Positions 35,609 through 45,842 are shown, counted from the stretch's first letter. The stretch: 64,000 nt of DNA from Pseudomonas mandelii (GCF_900106065.1 NZ_LT629796.1:2640001-2704000); one strand, 5' to 3'. Notes: a model not told the origin generated them from the sequence alone. A program made the numbers and translations.

Positions 35609-36805
35609 TCAGCTGTTTGGCAGCAACCGGCAGGTGATGCTCTTGATGTAGCGGGTTTCGGCGATGGCCGGGTGGACCGGGTGGTCCGGGCCCTGACCGC
35701 CGCGCTCAAGCATCTGGATGTTGCGGTCCAGGTGGCGGGCGCTGGTCAGCAGGATGTTCTGCAGATCGTCTTCCGGCAGGTGCATCGAGCACGACGCGCT
35801 GACCAGGATGCCGTCCTTGCTGAGCAGGCGCATGGCTTGCTCGTTCAGGCGGCGGTAGGCGCCTTCACCGTTCTTCATGTCTTTCTTGCGCTTGATGAAG
35901 GCGGGTGGATCGGCAACGATCACGTCGAAGCGTTCTTCGCTGGCTTTCAGCTCTTTCAGGGCTTCGAACACGTCGCCTTCGATGCAGGTCATTTTTTCGG
36001 CGAAACCGTTCAGCGCGGCGTTGCGCTCGACGCCGTCGAGGGCGAAGGCCGACGCGTCGACGCAGAACACTTCACTGGCGCCGAACGCGGCCGCTTGCAC
36101 ACCCCAGCCGCCGATGTAGCTGTACAGGTCCAGTACGCGTTTGCCTTTGGCATAAGGAGCCAGGCGTGCGCGGTTCATGCGGTGGTCGTAGAACCAGCCG
36201 GTTTTCTGGCCCTGGATGACCGGTGCTTCGAACTTCACGCCGTTTTCTTCCAGCGCGACCCACTCCGGCACCAGGCCGAACACGGTTTCGACATAACGGT
36301 TAAGGCCTTCGGCGTCACGGGCAGCGGAGTCATTCTTGAACAGAATGCCGCTTGGCTTGAGCACTTGGGTCAGCGCCGCGATCACGTCTTCTTTATGGGC
36401 TTCCATGGTCGCCGAAGCGATCTGCACCACCAGGATGTCGCCGAAGCGGTCGACCACCAGGCCTGGCAGCAAATCGGAGTCGCCGTAGACCAGGCGATAG
36501 AACGGCTTGTCGAACAGGCGATCACGCAGGGACAGGGCAACGTTCAGGCGATGGACCAGTAGCGACTTGTCCAGCGGCAACTTGATGTCGCGCGACAGCA
36601 GACGGGCGCAGATCAGGTTGTTCGGGCTCATGGCCACGATGCCCAGCGTCTTGCCGCCGGCGGCTTCGAGGATCGCCTGGTCGCCGGCTTGAAAACCGTG
36701 CAAAGGGGTCGCCGCTACATCGATTTCGTTGCTATAGACCCACAAGTGGCCGTTTCGCAGGCGACGGTCGGCGTTGGCTTTGAGGCGCAGGCTAGGCAGG
36801 GACAT
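35609..36805 (-). CDS. rlmI: 23S rRNA (cytosine1962-C5)-methyltransferase
   Basis: 398 residues. An N-terminal PUA domain (about 1-75, L-R-L-K-A-N-A-D-R-R-L-R-N-G-H-L-W-V-Y-S-N-E-I) is followed by an EEHEE linker domain and a SAM methyltransferase fold. The SAM motif I is V-L-D-L-Y-S-Y-I-G-G-W-G, and the catalytic block is V-A-D-P-P-A-F-I-K with Cys in S-C-S-M. Length and layout match RlmI/YccW, which modifies 23S rRNA C1962. A related methyltransferase of the same COG is the alternative. It has its own terminator downstream. Confidence 0.9.
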   Translation of the reverse strand: MSLPSLRLKANADRRLRNGHLWVYSNEIDVAATPLHGFQAGDQAILEAAGGKTLGIVAMSPNNLICARLLSRDIKLPLDKSLLVHRLNVALSLRDRLFDKPFYRLVYGDSDLLPGLVVDRFGDILVVQIASATMEAHKEDVIAALTQVLKPSGILFKNDSAARDAEGLNRYVETVFGLVPEWVALEENGVKFEAPVIQGQKTGWFYDHRMNRARLAPYAKGKRVLDLYSYIGGWGVQAAAFGASEVFCVDASAFALDGVERNAALNGFAEKMTCIEGDVFEALKELKASEERFDVIVADPPAFIKRKKDMKNGEGAYRRLNEQAMRLLSKDGILVSASCSMHLPEDDLQNILLTSARHLDRNIQMLERGGQGPDHPVHPAIAETRYIKSITCRLLPNS

Positions 36806-36888
36806 GACGTCGCTCCGGAAAAAAGAGCGGGAGTATAGCGTGTTGAGGCTTGCGGCGGGCCGGGCGGGCGATGAAACGCTGATGGACT

Positions 36889-36958
36889 CCTCGCGGGCAA
36901 GCCTCGCTCCTGCTGGATCGTGTGAATCTGCAGGCGCAAGGCTTGCCCGCGAAAGCGA
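36889..36958. repeat. REP pair (divergent order), decayed
   Basis: TCGCGGGCAAGCCTCGCTCC and GCAGGCGCAAGGCTTGCCCG; the right arm differs by two bases from the common form. It lies between divergent rlmI and the HDOD gene. Confidence 0.82.
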
Positions 36959-37064
36959 TTTCGATGGCTATGCAGAAATGAAACATTTCGCCAATGTGTC
37001 GGCCGGTGTGTCGGATCCAACTTTATAAAGGTTAGAATCGCCCCCTGGCCCAGAGTGTGTACTT

Positions 37065-37934
37065 ATGTCCCAAGAGCTGACTTCCGAACAGATTCAACAG
37101 TCCCTGCAAGGCATCAGTGTGCCTGCCCAGCCGCAAATCATGGTGGATTTGCAGATGGAGCAGTACATGCCCGACCCGGACCTGGAAGTGATCGCGAAGC
37201 TGATCTCCCAGGACCCAGGGCTCTCTGGTGCCTTGCTGAAGATCGTCAACTCGCCGTATTACGGCTTGAGCAACAAGATCGCCTCGATCCAGCGTGCGGT
37301 GAACCTGCTGGGCAGCCGTTCGATCATCAACCTGATCAACGCGCAGTCGATCAAGGGCGAGATGAACGACGACACCATCGTCACCCTGAACCGGTTCTGG
37401 GATACGGCTCAGGACGTGGCGATGACCTGTCTGACGCTGGCCAAGCGCATCGGCGCCCAGGCCGGTGACGAAGCGTACGCGTTGGGTCTGTTCCACGACT
37501 GCGGCGTGCCGCTGATGCTGCAACGGTTCCCCAACTACATGACCGTTCTGGAAGAGGCCTACGCCAACGCCAGTGCCGAATGCCGGGTGGTCGACACCGA
37601 GAACCGGGTGTTCAACACCAACCACGCGGTGGTCGGTTATTACACGGCCAAGTCCTGGCGCCTGCCGGAGCATGTGACCGCCGCGATCGCCAATCACCAC
37701 AACGCCTTGGCGATCTTCAGCGACGAATCTTCGCGCAACGCTCAGCTCAAGAACCTGCTGGCGATCCTGAAGATGGCCGAGCACATTTGTGCGTCCTACC
37801 GGGTGCTGGGTAATCAGACCGAAGACCACGAATGGAACAGCATCGGGCATCTGGTGCTCGATTATGTCGGCCTCTCGGACTACGACTTCGAGACCCTCAA
37901 GCAAACGATTCGTGACCTCGGCGCCCACCGCTGA
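37065..37934 (+). CDS. HDOD-domain protein
   Basis: 289 residues, almost all one HDOD domain (about 15-220). This is an HD-related fold that usually lacks the full metal site: here F-H-D-C-G is kept, while the pattern elsewhere is that of HDOD signalling proteins (P-Y-Y-G-L-S-N-K-I-A-S-I-Q-R-A-V-N-L-L-G). Such proteins act in signal transduction, often linked to cyclic-di-GMP or stress, but a specific role is not predictable. mutM follows after 45 bp in the same direction. Confidence 0.88.
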   Translation: MSQELTSEQIQQSLQGISVPAQPQIMVDLQMEQYMPDPDLEVIAKLISQDPGLSGALLKIVNSPYYGLSNKIASIQRAVNLLGSRSIINLINAQSIKGEMNDDTIVTLNRFWDTAQDVAMTCLTLAKRIGAQAGDEAYALGLFHDCGVPLMLQRFPNYMTVLEEAYANASAECRVVDTENRVFNTNHAVVGYYTAKSWRLPEHVTAAIANHHNALAIFSDESSRNAQLKNLLAILKMAEHICASYRVLGNQTEDHEWNSIGHLVLDYVGLSDYDFETLKQTIRDLGAHR

Positions 37935-37979
37935 ACATCGGCTGCTGCATTTATTCGAGCGCCCTGATTCGAGAACACC

Positions 37980-38792
37980 ATGCCTGAACTGCCGGAAGTC
38001 GAAACCACCCGCCGCGGGATTGCGCCGCACCTGGAAGGCCAGCGCGTCAGCCGGGTGATCGTGCGTGACCGCCGATTGCGCTGGCCGATTCCTGAAGACC
38101 TCGATGTGCGCCTGTCCGGCCAGCGCATCGTGCTGGTGGAGCGCCGCGCCAAGTACCTGCTGATCAATGCTGAAGTGGGCACGCTGATCAGTCACTTGGG
38201 TATGTCGGGCAACCTGCGATTGGTTGAAGTCGGTATGCCGGCGGCGAAGCATGAGCATGTGGACATCGAACTCGAGTCCGGCCTGGCCCTGCGCTATACC
38301 GACCCACGCCGGTTTGGTGCGATGCTCTGGAGTCTCGATCCGCTCAACCACGAACTGTTGATTCGCCTGGGGCCGGAGCCGTTGACCGACCTGTTTGATG
38401 GCGATCGCTTGTTTCAGCAGTCCCGCGGACGATCCATGGCGGTCAAGCCGTTCATCATGGATAACGCGGTGGTGGTCGGCGTCGGCAACATCTACGCGAC
38501 CGAAGCCCTGTTCGCCGCCGGCATCGACCCGCGTCGCGAGGCCAAGAGCATTTCCCGGGCGCGCTATTTGAAGCTGGCGATCGAGATCAAACGCATTCTG
38601 GCCGCGGCCATTGAGCGGGGCGGTACGACGCTGCGGGACTTTATCGGCGGCGACGGTCAGCCGGGGTATTTCCAGCAGGAATTGTTTGTCTACGGCCGGG
38701 GCAGTGAGCCCTGCAAAGTCTGTGGCACTGAACTGCGCGAAGTGAAACTGGGGCAGCGCGCCAGCGTCTTTTGCCCACGCTGCCAGAGCTGA
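37980..38792 (+). CDS. mutM: Formamidopyrimidine-DNA glycosylase
   Basis: 270 residues. M-P-E-L-P-E-V-E-T at the N-terminus places the catalytic Pro and Glu directly after Met1, so the start is certain. A helix-two-turn-helix follows, with [12 protein letters not shown]. The C-terminal zinc finger is C-K-V-C with C-P-R-C. MutM excises 8-oxoguanine and other oxidised purines and nicks the abasic site. The length is normal. Confidence 0.97.
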   Translation: MPELPEVETTRRGIAPHLEGQRVSRVIVRDRRLRWPIPEDLDVRLSGQRIVLVERRAKYLLINAEVGTLISHLGMSGNLRLVEVGMPAAKHEHVDIELESGLALRYTDPRRFGAMLWSLDPLNHELLIRLGPEPLTDLFDGDRLFQQSRGRSMAVKPFIMDNAVVVGVGNIYATEALFAAGIDPRREAKSISRARYLKLAIEIKRILAAAIERGGTTLRDFIGGDGQPGYFQQELFVYGRGSEPCKVCGTELREVKLGQRASVFCPRCQS

Positions 38793-38846
38793 TACGTGCG
38801 ACGGTCTATAGTCAGTGTTCTCACTGCCTAGCCGAAGGACCGCGCC

Positions 38847-39170
38847 ATGAATTCGTTTCGAACCCTTGTTGTTGCGCTGCTGCTGAGCGTCGGTGCGCCC
38901 GCGCTGGCGGCTAGCAGCGGCAGCGGTGATCCGCGTTACACCATCCAGAATCCCCCGGCCTACGCCATGCTCGGTGACTTGCTGATCGCCAGACCGTTGC
39001 TGGTGGTGGCGACGGTGATCGGTGCCGGGGCGTTTGTGGTGTCGTTGCCGTTCACGGCCTTGGGCGGCGGCATCGGCGATGCGGGACAGGCGCTGGTGGT
39101 TGATCCGGCGAAAGCCGCATTTGTGCGGTGCCTGGGGTGTATCGGGGAGGGGTTTGAGCAGCGGGAGTGA
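38847..39170 (+). CDS. Small exported or membrane-bound hypothetical protein
   Basis: 107 residues from an ATG at 38847 with AAGGACCGCGCC upstream. The signal peptide ends G-A-P-A-L-A before A-S-S-G-S-G. One further hydrophobic helix (about 52-72, [15 protein letters not shown]) and a Gly-rich turn ([11 protein letters not shown]) follow. Two Cys (C-L-G-C) sit near the end. It is probably conserved in pseudomonads at this place; no function is known to me. Confidence 0.75.
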   Translation: MNSFRTLVVALLLSVGAPALAASSGSGDPRYTIQNPPAYAMLGDLLIARPLLVVATVIGAGAFVVSLPFTALGGGIGDAGQALVVDPAKAAFVRCLGCIGEGFEQRE

Positions 39171-39199
39171 ATCAGTTACATGTTCGGTGTACCTGATGG

Positions 39200-39303
39200 C
39201 TTCATCGCGAGCAGGCTCACTCCCACAGTTGATTTGTGTTGTGAATCAAATGATGTGAGCACCACAAACCCACTGTGGGAGCGAGCCTGCTCGCGATGAG
39301 GCC
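39200..39303. repeat. REP pair (divergent order)
   Basis: TCATCGCGAGCAGGCTCACT and GTGGGAGCGAGCCTGCTCGC arms; the intervening bases include the inverted repeat TTTGTG and CACAAA. It lies between convergent genes. Confidence 0.9.
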
Positions 39304-39330
39304 GGCACAGGCACTACAAAAATGCCTGCC

Positions 39331-40251
<921 letters not shown>

Positions 40252-40279
40252 CTATAGACGATTGGAATATTCTCCGTTT

Positions 40280-41875
40280 TCATGGGTTTTTCAAACGTTC
40301 GGCCAGAGAAGTCGCCAGTTGCGCCGTCAATCCGTAGACCGACAATTGCGGGTTTGCGCCAATGCTGGTGGGGAACAGCGAACCATCGTGGATCGACAGA
40401 TTGCTGATCTGGTGATGCCGGCCAAGGCTGTCGGTCACGGCGTTTTTCGGATCTTCACCCATGGCACAACCGCCCATCACATGAGCGCTGCCCAGGCGGG
40501 TGCGATACAACTCAAGGCTCAAACCGTCGATCAACGTGCGCGCTTCGGCCAGGGTTTTCACGTAGCGCGCGTCGGCGTGCATCGGCATGACCGCGTTGGC
40601 GCCGCCGGCGAACTGGATCTCGGCCATGCTGTGAAAGGCCCGGCGCAAGCCGTCCCAGGCGTAGGGTGAAACTTGATAGTCGAGCACCGGCGTGTTGTCG
40701 CCGCGCAATTCGACACTGCCGCCGGGGCTGTCCGGGTGGAAACCATCGCGCAACAGCGCCAGCATCGCGTGGGTGTGGGGCAGATTTTCCATGTGCCCGG
40801 CGTTTTCCTTGCCAAAACCGCCGAGCAGGGTGGAGGCCAGCGCCGGGTGCAGTGGCGGCACCTCCAGTTTGTAGGACATCTTGCCGGTGGTGCCGTCCTG
40901 CCATTGGAAGTGGTCGGAATAGATCGACTGCGGCGCACCGTAGAACGGGTTGATCACCTCATCGAACAGCCCGGCGGACATGTTCACCAGGTGCAGGAAT
41001 GTGCGTTTGCCCAGCCGCTGGTGCGGATCGGGCGCCTCCGAGCGCAGGAGCAGCGCCGGGCTGTTGATCCCGCCGCCCGCCAGCACGTAATGCCGCGCCT
41101 TGACCGTGATCGTACGTCCGGTAGGTGCGACGCAACGGTCGTCCATCGCCACACATTGCAGGCCCGTGACCTTGCCGTCCTTGATCGAGAGCGTTTCGGC
41201 GCGGGCCAGATACAGCAGCTCGCCGCCTTTTTCCAGGGTCGCGGGGATGGTCGTGACCATCATCGACTGCTTGGCGTTGGTCGGGCAGCCCATGCCGCAA
41301 TAGCCAAGGTTCCAGCACCCGCGCACGTTGCGCGGGATCACATGCCAGGTGTAGCCGAGCTGCTCACAGCCTTTGCGGATCACGTCGTTGTTGGCGTTGG
41401 GCGGCACCATCCAGGGCGCAACGCCCAGGCGCTGTTCCATTTTCTCGAACCAAGGCGCCATCTCGGCCGGGCTGTGGCCTTTGACGTTGTGTTCCCTGGC
41501 CCAATGCTCAAGCGTCGGGTCGGGCGTGCGAAAGCTCGATGTCCAGTTGATCAGCGTGGTGCCGCCCACCGCGCGGCCCTGGAGGATGGTGATCGCGCCG
41601 TCCTTGCTCATGCGGCCGATGCCTTCCTGATAGAGGCTGGTGTAGGCCTGGTCTTCGAGCATCTTGAAGTCGCTGCTGGTCTTGAGCGGGCCTTCTTCGA
41701 TCAGCAACACCTTGTAGCCGGCGGCGCTGAGAATTTCCGCGGTGGTCCCGCCGCCCGCGCCGCTGCCGATGATTGCCACGTCCGCGTCCAGGGTCAGGTC
41801 CTGGGTCAGTTGCGAGCCGTTGTAGGTTTTCCAGCCACGGGCCATGCCTTCGCGGAACGGGTCGGGTACGGGCAT
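40280..41875 (-). CDS. laoA: GMC-family long-chain alcohol dehydrogenase
   Basis: 531 residues. FAD-binding G-S-G-A-G-G-G-T-T-A-E near residue 38, the GMC block G-R-A-V-G-G-T-T-L-I-N-W, and the C-terminal H-V-M-G-G-C-A-M-G with the active-site His region. The gene order GMC, Tat-signal subunit, aldehyde dehydrogenase and divergent TetR equals PA0364-PA0367. Those genes were described as laoABCR for oxidation of long-chain alcohols from alkyl sulfates and alkanes (established for P. aeruginosa, transferred here by synteny). LaoA makes the aldehyde; LaoC oxidises it. A REP pair lies between laoB and this gene. Confidence 0.88.
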   Translation of the reverse strand: MPVPDPFREGMARGWKTYNGSQLTQDLTLDADVAIIGSGAGGGTTAEILSAAGYKVLLIEEGPLKTSSDFKMLEDQAYTSLYQEGIGRMSKDGAITILQGRAVGGTTLINWTSSFRTPDPTLEHWAREHNVKGHSPAEMAPWFEKMEQRLGVAPWMVPPNANNDVIRKGCEQLGYTWHVIPRNVRGCWNLGYCGMGCPTNAKQSMMVTTIPATLEKGGELLYLARAETLSIKDGKVTGLQCVAMDDRCVAPTGRTITVKARHYVLAGGGINSPALLLRSEAPDPHQRLGKRTFLHLVNMSAGLFDEVINPFYGAPQSIYSDHFQWQDGTTGKMSYKLEVPPLHPALASTLLGGFGKENAGHMENLPHTHAMLALLRDGFHPDSPGGSVELRGDNTPVLDYQVSPYAWDGLRRAFHSMAEIQFAGGANAVMPMHADARYVKTLAEARTLIDGLSLELYRTRLGSAHVMGGCAMGEDPKNAVTDSLGRHHQISNLSIHDGSLFPTSIGANPQLSVYGLTAQLATSLAERLKNP

Positions 41876-41928
41876 CTTCGGGTTCTCTAGTTGTTATGGT
41901 TTTGGATGCAGTGGTGTTCATGAGGATG

Positions 41929-42000
41929 CCTTCGCGGGCAAGCCTCGCTCCTACAGAACCGCGTAAGCCGTTGTAGGAGCGAGGCTTGCCCGCGAAGGGG
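41929..42000. repeat. REP pair (divergent order) inside the lao operon
   Basis: CTTCGCGGGCAAGCCTCGCT and GTAGGAGCGAGGCTTGCCCG with a 15-base spacer, between laoB and laoA. It could act as a 3' barrier, leaving more laoCB than laoA message. Confidence 0.92.
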
Positions 42001-42011
42001 TCGACCCAGTC

Positions 42012-42557
42012 TTAAACGGCAGGCGGCCCCGGATACCCGCAATGTACCCACGATTCCGCGCGGCTGTACCACGCCATCATCACCAGTTGCAGCAACGAGC
42101 TGTGCCCCATGCGCAACAGGTTCAACGAGCTGTTTTCCCAGCGATCGAGAAAGTGCCGGATCTCATCGGCACTGGCGTTTTCCCAGCTGCCCCAGATCCC
42201 GGTCAGCGGCCCGCGGGTCACCGCCATCCCCAGCACGTCGAACAATTGCCGAGTGAGCTTGAGCATTTCCGGCGACAGGTGATTCAGGCCGTTATCCAGG
42301 GTTTTCAGGGTGCCATCGACGGCGGCCGGCATTTTTTCGGCGGCCACGGCGCCTTCGAGCATTACCGGGACCAATGCCCGCAGAAACAACAGATCGCCGC
42401 TGCGCAGGGTCGCGAAACCGTTAGCCGGGATGCTCGATGAGCAGCCGCTGAGGCTCGCGCCCAATCCGGCCGTGGCCAGGAAAGCACTCGCGCCGAGGCT
42501 GAATTTAAGCAGGCCGCGCCGCGACAGCGCGGGTGTATCGGACAGGCTTGGGCTCAT
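42012..42557 (-). CDS. laoB: Tat-exported lipoprotein-like subunit of the alcohol dehydrogenase
   Basis: 181 residues. A Tat signal, S-R-R-G-L-L-K-F, is followed by a hydrophobic stretch and L-S-G-C-S, a lipobox-like Cys, at about residue 40. The remainder is a small helical domain similar to subunit 3 of gluconate 2-dehydrogenase-type GMC enzymes. It corresponds to PA0365 (laoB). LaoB probably escorts or anchors LaoA, which lacks its own signal, at the membrane. This export model is inferred from the Tat signal and operon position. Confidence 0.85.
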   Translation of the reverse strand: MSPSLSDTPALSRRGLLKFSLGASAFLATAGLGASLSGCSSSIPANGFATLRSGDLLFLRALVPVMLEGAVAAEKMPAAVDGTLKTLDNGLNHLSPEMLKLTRQLFDVLGMAVTRGPLTGIWGSWENASADEIRHFLDRWENSSLNLLRMGHSSLLQLVMMAWYSRAESWVHCGYPGPPAV

Positions 42558-42584
42558 TATTGTTATTACCCGAGGGTGCGATTG

Positions 42585-44015
42585 TTAGCGGATAAACAGC
42601 TTCTGAATCAGTTTCTGAATGGATTTTCCATAAGGCGGGTAAATCAGCTTCGCCGCGTTGAAGCGCTGCTTGATCAGTACGCCTTTGGCCTTGCTGAAGG
42701 TCAGGAAACCTTCGTGGCCGTGGTAATGGCCCATGCCCGAGGCGCCGATACCACCGAACGGCATATCGTCCTGCGCCACGTGCAGCAAGGTGTCGTTGAG
42801 GCAAACACCGCCGGAATGGGTTTCGTGGAGTACACGATTTTGTTCGTGCTTGTCGTAGCCGAAGTAATACAGCGCCAGCGGACGAGGTCGTTGATTGATG
42901 TAGGCAAACGCCTGATCAAGCGTCTTGTACGGCACGATCGGCAGCAGCGGGCCGAAGATTTCATCCTGCATCACGGTCATGTCGTCGCTGACGTTGAGCA
43001 GCACGCTATGACCCATGCGCCGGCCCTGGCCCTGATCAAACAGCGGAATCAGCAGCGCGCCCTTGCTGGTGGCGTCGCTGACGTAGTTATTGAGTCGCGC
43101 CAGTTGCCGGTCATTGATGATTGCCGTGTAGTCCGGGTTGTCGGCCAGTGTCGGATAAAACCCGCGAACCGCGTGGCGATAGGCTTCGACGAAAGCGCCG
43201 ATACGATCTTCCGGCACCAGCACGTAGTCCGGGGCCACGCAGGTTTGCCCGGCATTGAGCGTCTTGCCGAACGCGATGCGTTCGGCGGCGTCCTTGAGCG
43301 GCACGTCGAGGGACACAATGGCCGGGGACTTGCCACCCAGCTCAAGGGTCACCGGCGTCAGGTTCTCGGCTGCCGCGCGCATCACGTGCTTGCCGATGCT
43401 GGTGGCGCCGGTAAACAGCAGGTGATCGAAACGCAGTCGGGAGAACGCGACACCGATATCGGCTTCGCCCAGCACCACGCAGACCAGGTCTTGCGGGAAG
43501 ATCCGGCCCAGCAGTTCCTTGAGCAGCAAGCCGGTGGCGGGGGTCGACTCACTGAGTTTGAGCATCACCCGATTGCCCGCCGACAACGCACCCACCAGCG
43601 GCCCGATAGCCAGATAAAGCGGGTAGTTCCACGGCACGATCACGCCGACCACGCCCAGCGGCTGGTAAACCACTTTCGCCGAAGCCGGCTGAAACGCGAT
43701 ACCGACCTTGCGCCGCGAGGCCTTCATCCAGCCTTTGAGGTGCTGACTGGCGTAGTGAATGCCGTGCAGGCTCGGCATCAGTTCGGCGAGCAGGGTTTCA
43801 TCGGCGCTGCGGTGGCTGAAATCCTGGCTGATCGCATCGATCAAGGACTGGCGTTCGTTGCTCAGCAGATCACGCAGGGCTTTGAGCCATTGCTGGCGCT
43901 GGGCGGCCGGTGGCATCGGGTTGGCCGCATACGCCGCACGCTGCGCATCGAACAGGGCCTGAAGCTCGTCCAGCGGCTGTTGCAGGTTCTGCAGATAAGC
44001 GATGTCGGCGGTCAT
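42585..44015 (-). CDS. laoC: Long-chain (coniferyl-type) aldehyde dehydrogenase
   Basis: 476 residues. Aldehyde dehydrogenase fold: V-T-L-E-L-G-G-K-S-P-A-I holds the catalytic Glu, A-G-Q-T-C-V-A-P the nucleophilic Cys, and P-W-N-Y-P-L-Y the N-terminal NAD region. The type resembles coniferyl/long-chain aldehyde dehydrogenases, with a hydrophobic C-terminal tail. It matches laoC (PA0366), which oxidises the fatty aldehyde made by LaoA. First gene of the laoC-laoB-laoA unit, transcribed from the palindrome-bearing promoter at 44046-44076. Confidence 0.9.
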   Translation of the reverse strand: MTADIAYLQNLQQPLDELQALFDAQRAAYAANPMPPAAQRQQWLKALRDLLSNERQSLIDAISQDFSHRSADETLLAELMPSLHGIHYASQHLKGWMKASRRKVGIAFQPASAKVVYQPLGVVGVIVPWNYPLYLAIGPLVGALSAGNRVMLKLSESTPATGLLLKELLGRIFPQDLVCVVLGEADIGVAFSRLRFDHLLFTGATSIGKHVMRAAAENLTPVTLELGGKSPAIVSLDVPLKDAAERIAFGKTLNAGQTCVAPDYVLVPEDRIGAFVEAYRHAVRGFYPTLADNPDYTAIINDRQLARLNNYVSDATSKGALLIPLFDQGQGRRMGHSVLLNVSDDMTVMQDEIFGPLLPIVPYKTLDQAFAYINQRPRPLALYYFGYDKHEQNRVLHETHSGGVCLNDTLLHVAQDDMPFGGIGASGMGHYHGHEGFLTFSKAKGVLIKQRFNAAKLIYPPYGKSIQKLIQKLFIR

Positions 44016-44045
44016 GATCGGCTCCGGTTTTTGTTGTAATGAGGC

Positions 44046-44076
44046 ACTTTTTAGAGTCTAAGCTCTATAAAGTCAA
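44046..44076 (-). promoter_or_regulatory. laoC promoter with 28-bp palindrome, candidate LaoR operator
   Basis: ACTTTTTAGAG (44046-44056), central TCTAAG, CTCTATAAAGT (44063-44073): the arms match at 10 of 11 positions. On the minus strand TTGACT (44071-44076) and TAAAAA (44048-44053) form -35 and -10 elements 17 bp apart, so the palindrome fills the promoter. A TetR dimer on it would block laoC transcription. Confidence 0.75.
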
Positions 44077-44162
44077 ATGGCATCCTGGCGCAGCATTGTT
44101 TTATCCACTCGCCGATAGGTCGTAAGATGCCTGCCAACGCACTCTGAATTAAAGCTCAAGCC

Positions 44163-44834
44163 ATGGCCCCTCGGATCAAAACCAGCGAGCGCATCGTGCA
44201 GAACAGCCTGGAGCTGTTTAATCAACAGGGCGAGCGCAGCATCAGCACCAACCACATTGCTGCCCACATGGAGATTTCTCCGGGCAACCTGTACTACCAC
44301 TTCCCCAACAAGCAGGCGATCATCGCCGTGCTGTTCAGTGAGTACGAAAGCCTGGTGGACAGCTTCCTGCGCCCGCCCCAGGGCCGAGCGTCCACGGTGG
44401 AAGACAAACGCTTCTACCTTCAGGAACTGCTGGCGGCGATGTGGCGCTATCGGTTTTTGCATCGCGATCTTGAGCATTTGCTAGACAGCGATCCCGAACT
44501 GGCTGCCCGTTATCGGCGTTTCTCCCAGCGCTGCCTGATCCATGGCACCCACATCTACGCCGCCTTCGTCGACGCCGGCATCCTCAAAATGGATAAAGTC
44601 CAGATCGAATCCCTGACGCTCAATGCCTGGATTATCCTGACGTCCTGGGTGCGTTTTCTGTGCACCACGCGGGAAAACTCCAATCACTTGAGTGAGCAGG
44701 CGATTAAACGTGGGGTGTATCAGGTGCTGGTGCTTGAGGCCGGTTTCGTCACGGAACAGTCTCGCGACGCGGTCAACGCGCTGTACGAAGAGTTTTACGT
44801 GCCACTGGCCCAGGCGCTGGAAGAAGTGCAGTAG
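44163..44834 (+). CDS. laoR: TetR-family repressor of long-chain alcohol oxidation
   Basis: 223 residues. TetR N-terminal helix-turn-helix (about 10-55): S-E-R-I-V-Q-N-S-L-E-L-F-N-Q-Q-G-E-R-S-I-S-T-N-H-I-A, then L-Y-Y-H-F-P-N-K. The C-terminal ligand domain is of a type that binds hydrophobic effectors. Divergent from laoC with a strong palindrome in the 147-bp gap, as expected for LaoR (PA0367). In P. aeruginosa it represses laoABC until long-chain alcohols or aldehydes are present; the same is assumed here. Confidence 0.88.
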   Translation: MAPRIKTSERIVQNSLELFNQQGERSISTNHIAAHMEISPGNLYYHFPNKQAIIAVLFSEYESLVDSFLRPPQGRASTVEDKRFYLQELLAAMWRYRFLHRDLEHLLDSDPELAARYRRFSQRCLIHGTHIYAAFVDAGILKMDKVQIESLTLNAWIILTSWVRFLCTTRENSNHLSEQAIKRGVYQVLVLEAGFVTEQSRDAVNALYEEFYVPLAQALEEVQ

Positions 44835-44867
44835 GATTCAAGACCGACTTAATCACAGGAGCCCGTT

Positions 44868-45722
44868 ATGCCCATTGCGCAACTGATCAGCCCGCAAGCG
44901 TTGGACCTGAAAAAGGATGCACCTGGGCTGGTGATTCTGGATTGTCGTTTTGCCCTCGAAGACCCGGATTACGGCCAGCGTAGTTATGCCGAAGGGCATA
45001 TCGCCGGGTCGAGTTTTGCCGATCTTGAGCGTGATTTGAGCGGGACAGTGGTCAAGGGTGTGACCGGGCGCCATCCGTTGCCTGAACCTGAAGAGTTGAT
45101 CGAGCGTCTGCAAGCCTGGGGCATCAACGCCGACAGCGAAGTGGTTTTGTACGATGACGGCCCCGGTGCCTACGCGGCGCGGGCCTGGTGGTTGCTGGTC
45201 TGGCTGGGCAAGCGTGACGGCGTGTTTATTCTCGATGGCGGGCTCAAGGCCTGGCACGCCGCCGGGTTGCCGCTGAGCCTGGATGCGTGCGACACCCCGC
45301 GCGGCACCTTTACCGGGACGCCGGACGACGCGCTGATCTTGAGCGCCGAACAGCTTCAAAAACGTCTCGGCCAACCCGCGCTGACCTTGCTTGATGCTCG
45401 CGCCTTGCCGCGTTTCAAGGGCGAAGTCGAACCGATCGACCCGGTTGCCGGGCACATCCCCGGTGCGCAATGCGCAGCCTTCACCGAGAACCTGGGCAGT
45501 GACGGACGTTTCCTGCCGGCCGATCAGCTCAAGCAGCGCTTTGCCGCGAAACTCGGCGATCGTGCGCCGACCGATCTGGTGGCGTATTGCGGATCCGGCG
45601 TGACGGCGTGCCATAACCTGTTCGCGCTGTGCCTGGCGGGTTATCCGTTGGGCTCGTTGTATGCCGGGTCGTGGAGCGAGTGGATCAACGATCCTGCGCA
45701 CGGCATCGCCATCGGCGAATAA
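44868..45722 (+). CDS. Two-domain rhodanese, 3-mercaptopyruvate sulfurtransferase type
   Basis: 284 residues with two rhodanese domains (about 1-140 and 155-284). The active-site loop C-G-S-G-V-T-A (Cys241) is the form found in 3-mercaptopyruvate sulfurtransferases; thiosulfate sulfurtransferases have a more basic loop. Gly-His-Ile-x-Gly blocks (E-G-H-I-A-G-S, A-G-H-I-P-G-A) mark each domain. The enzyme transfers sulfur to thiol acceptors or cyanide in the cytosol, probably for sulfur trafficking or detoxification. CAGGAG lies 5 bases before the ATG. Confidence 0.88.
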   Translation: MPIAQLISPQALDLKKDAPGLVILDCRFALEDPDYGQRSYAEGHIAGSSFADLERDLSGTVVKGVTGRHPLPEPEELIERLQAWGINADSEVVLYDDGPGAYAARAWWLLVWLGKRDGVFILDGGLKAWHAAGLPLSLDACDTPRGTFTGTPDDALILSAEQLQKRLGQPALTLLDARALPRFKGEVEPIDPVAGHIPGAQCAAFTENLGSDGRFLPADQLKQRFAAKLGDRAPTDLVAYCGSGVTACHNLFALCLAGYPLGSLYAGSWSEWINDPAHGIAIGE

Positions 45723-45734
45723 ACGCTGCTCTCC

Positions 45735-45823
45735 TGTAGGAGCGAGCCTGCTCGCGATGGTGGCGGGTCAGTCAACATCAGTGCTGACTGACCCGCCGCC
45801 ATCGCGAGCAGGCTCGCTCCCAC
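45735..45823. repeat. REP pair (inverted)
   Basis: GTAGGAGCGAGCCTGCTCGC and GCGAGCAGGCTCGCTCCCAC, with an inner inverted repeat GGCGGGTCAGTC and GACTGACCCGCC that could form a cruciform. Confidence 0.92.
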
Positions 45824-45842
45824 TTTTGGACCTGTGTCGAGC

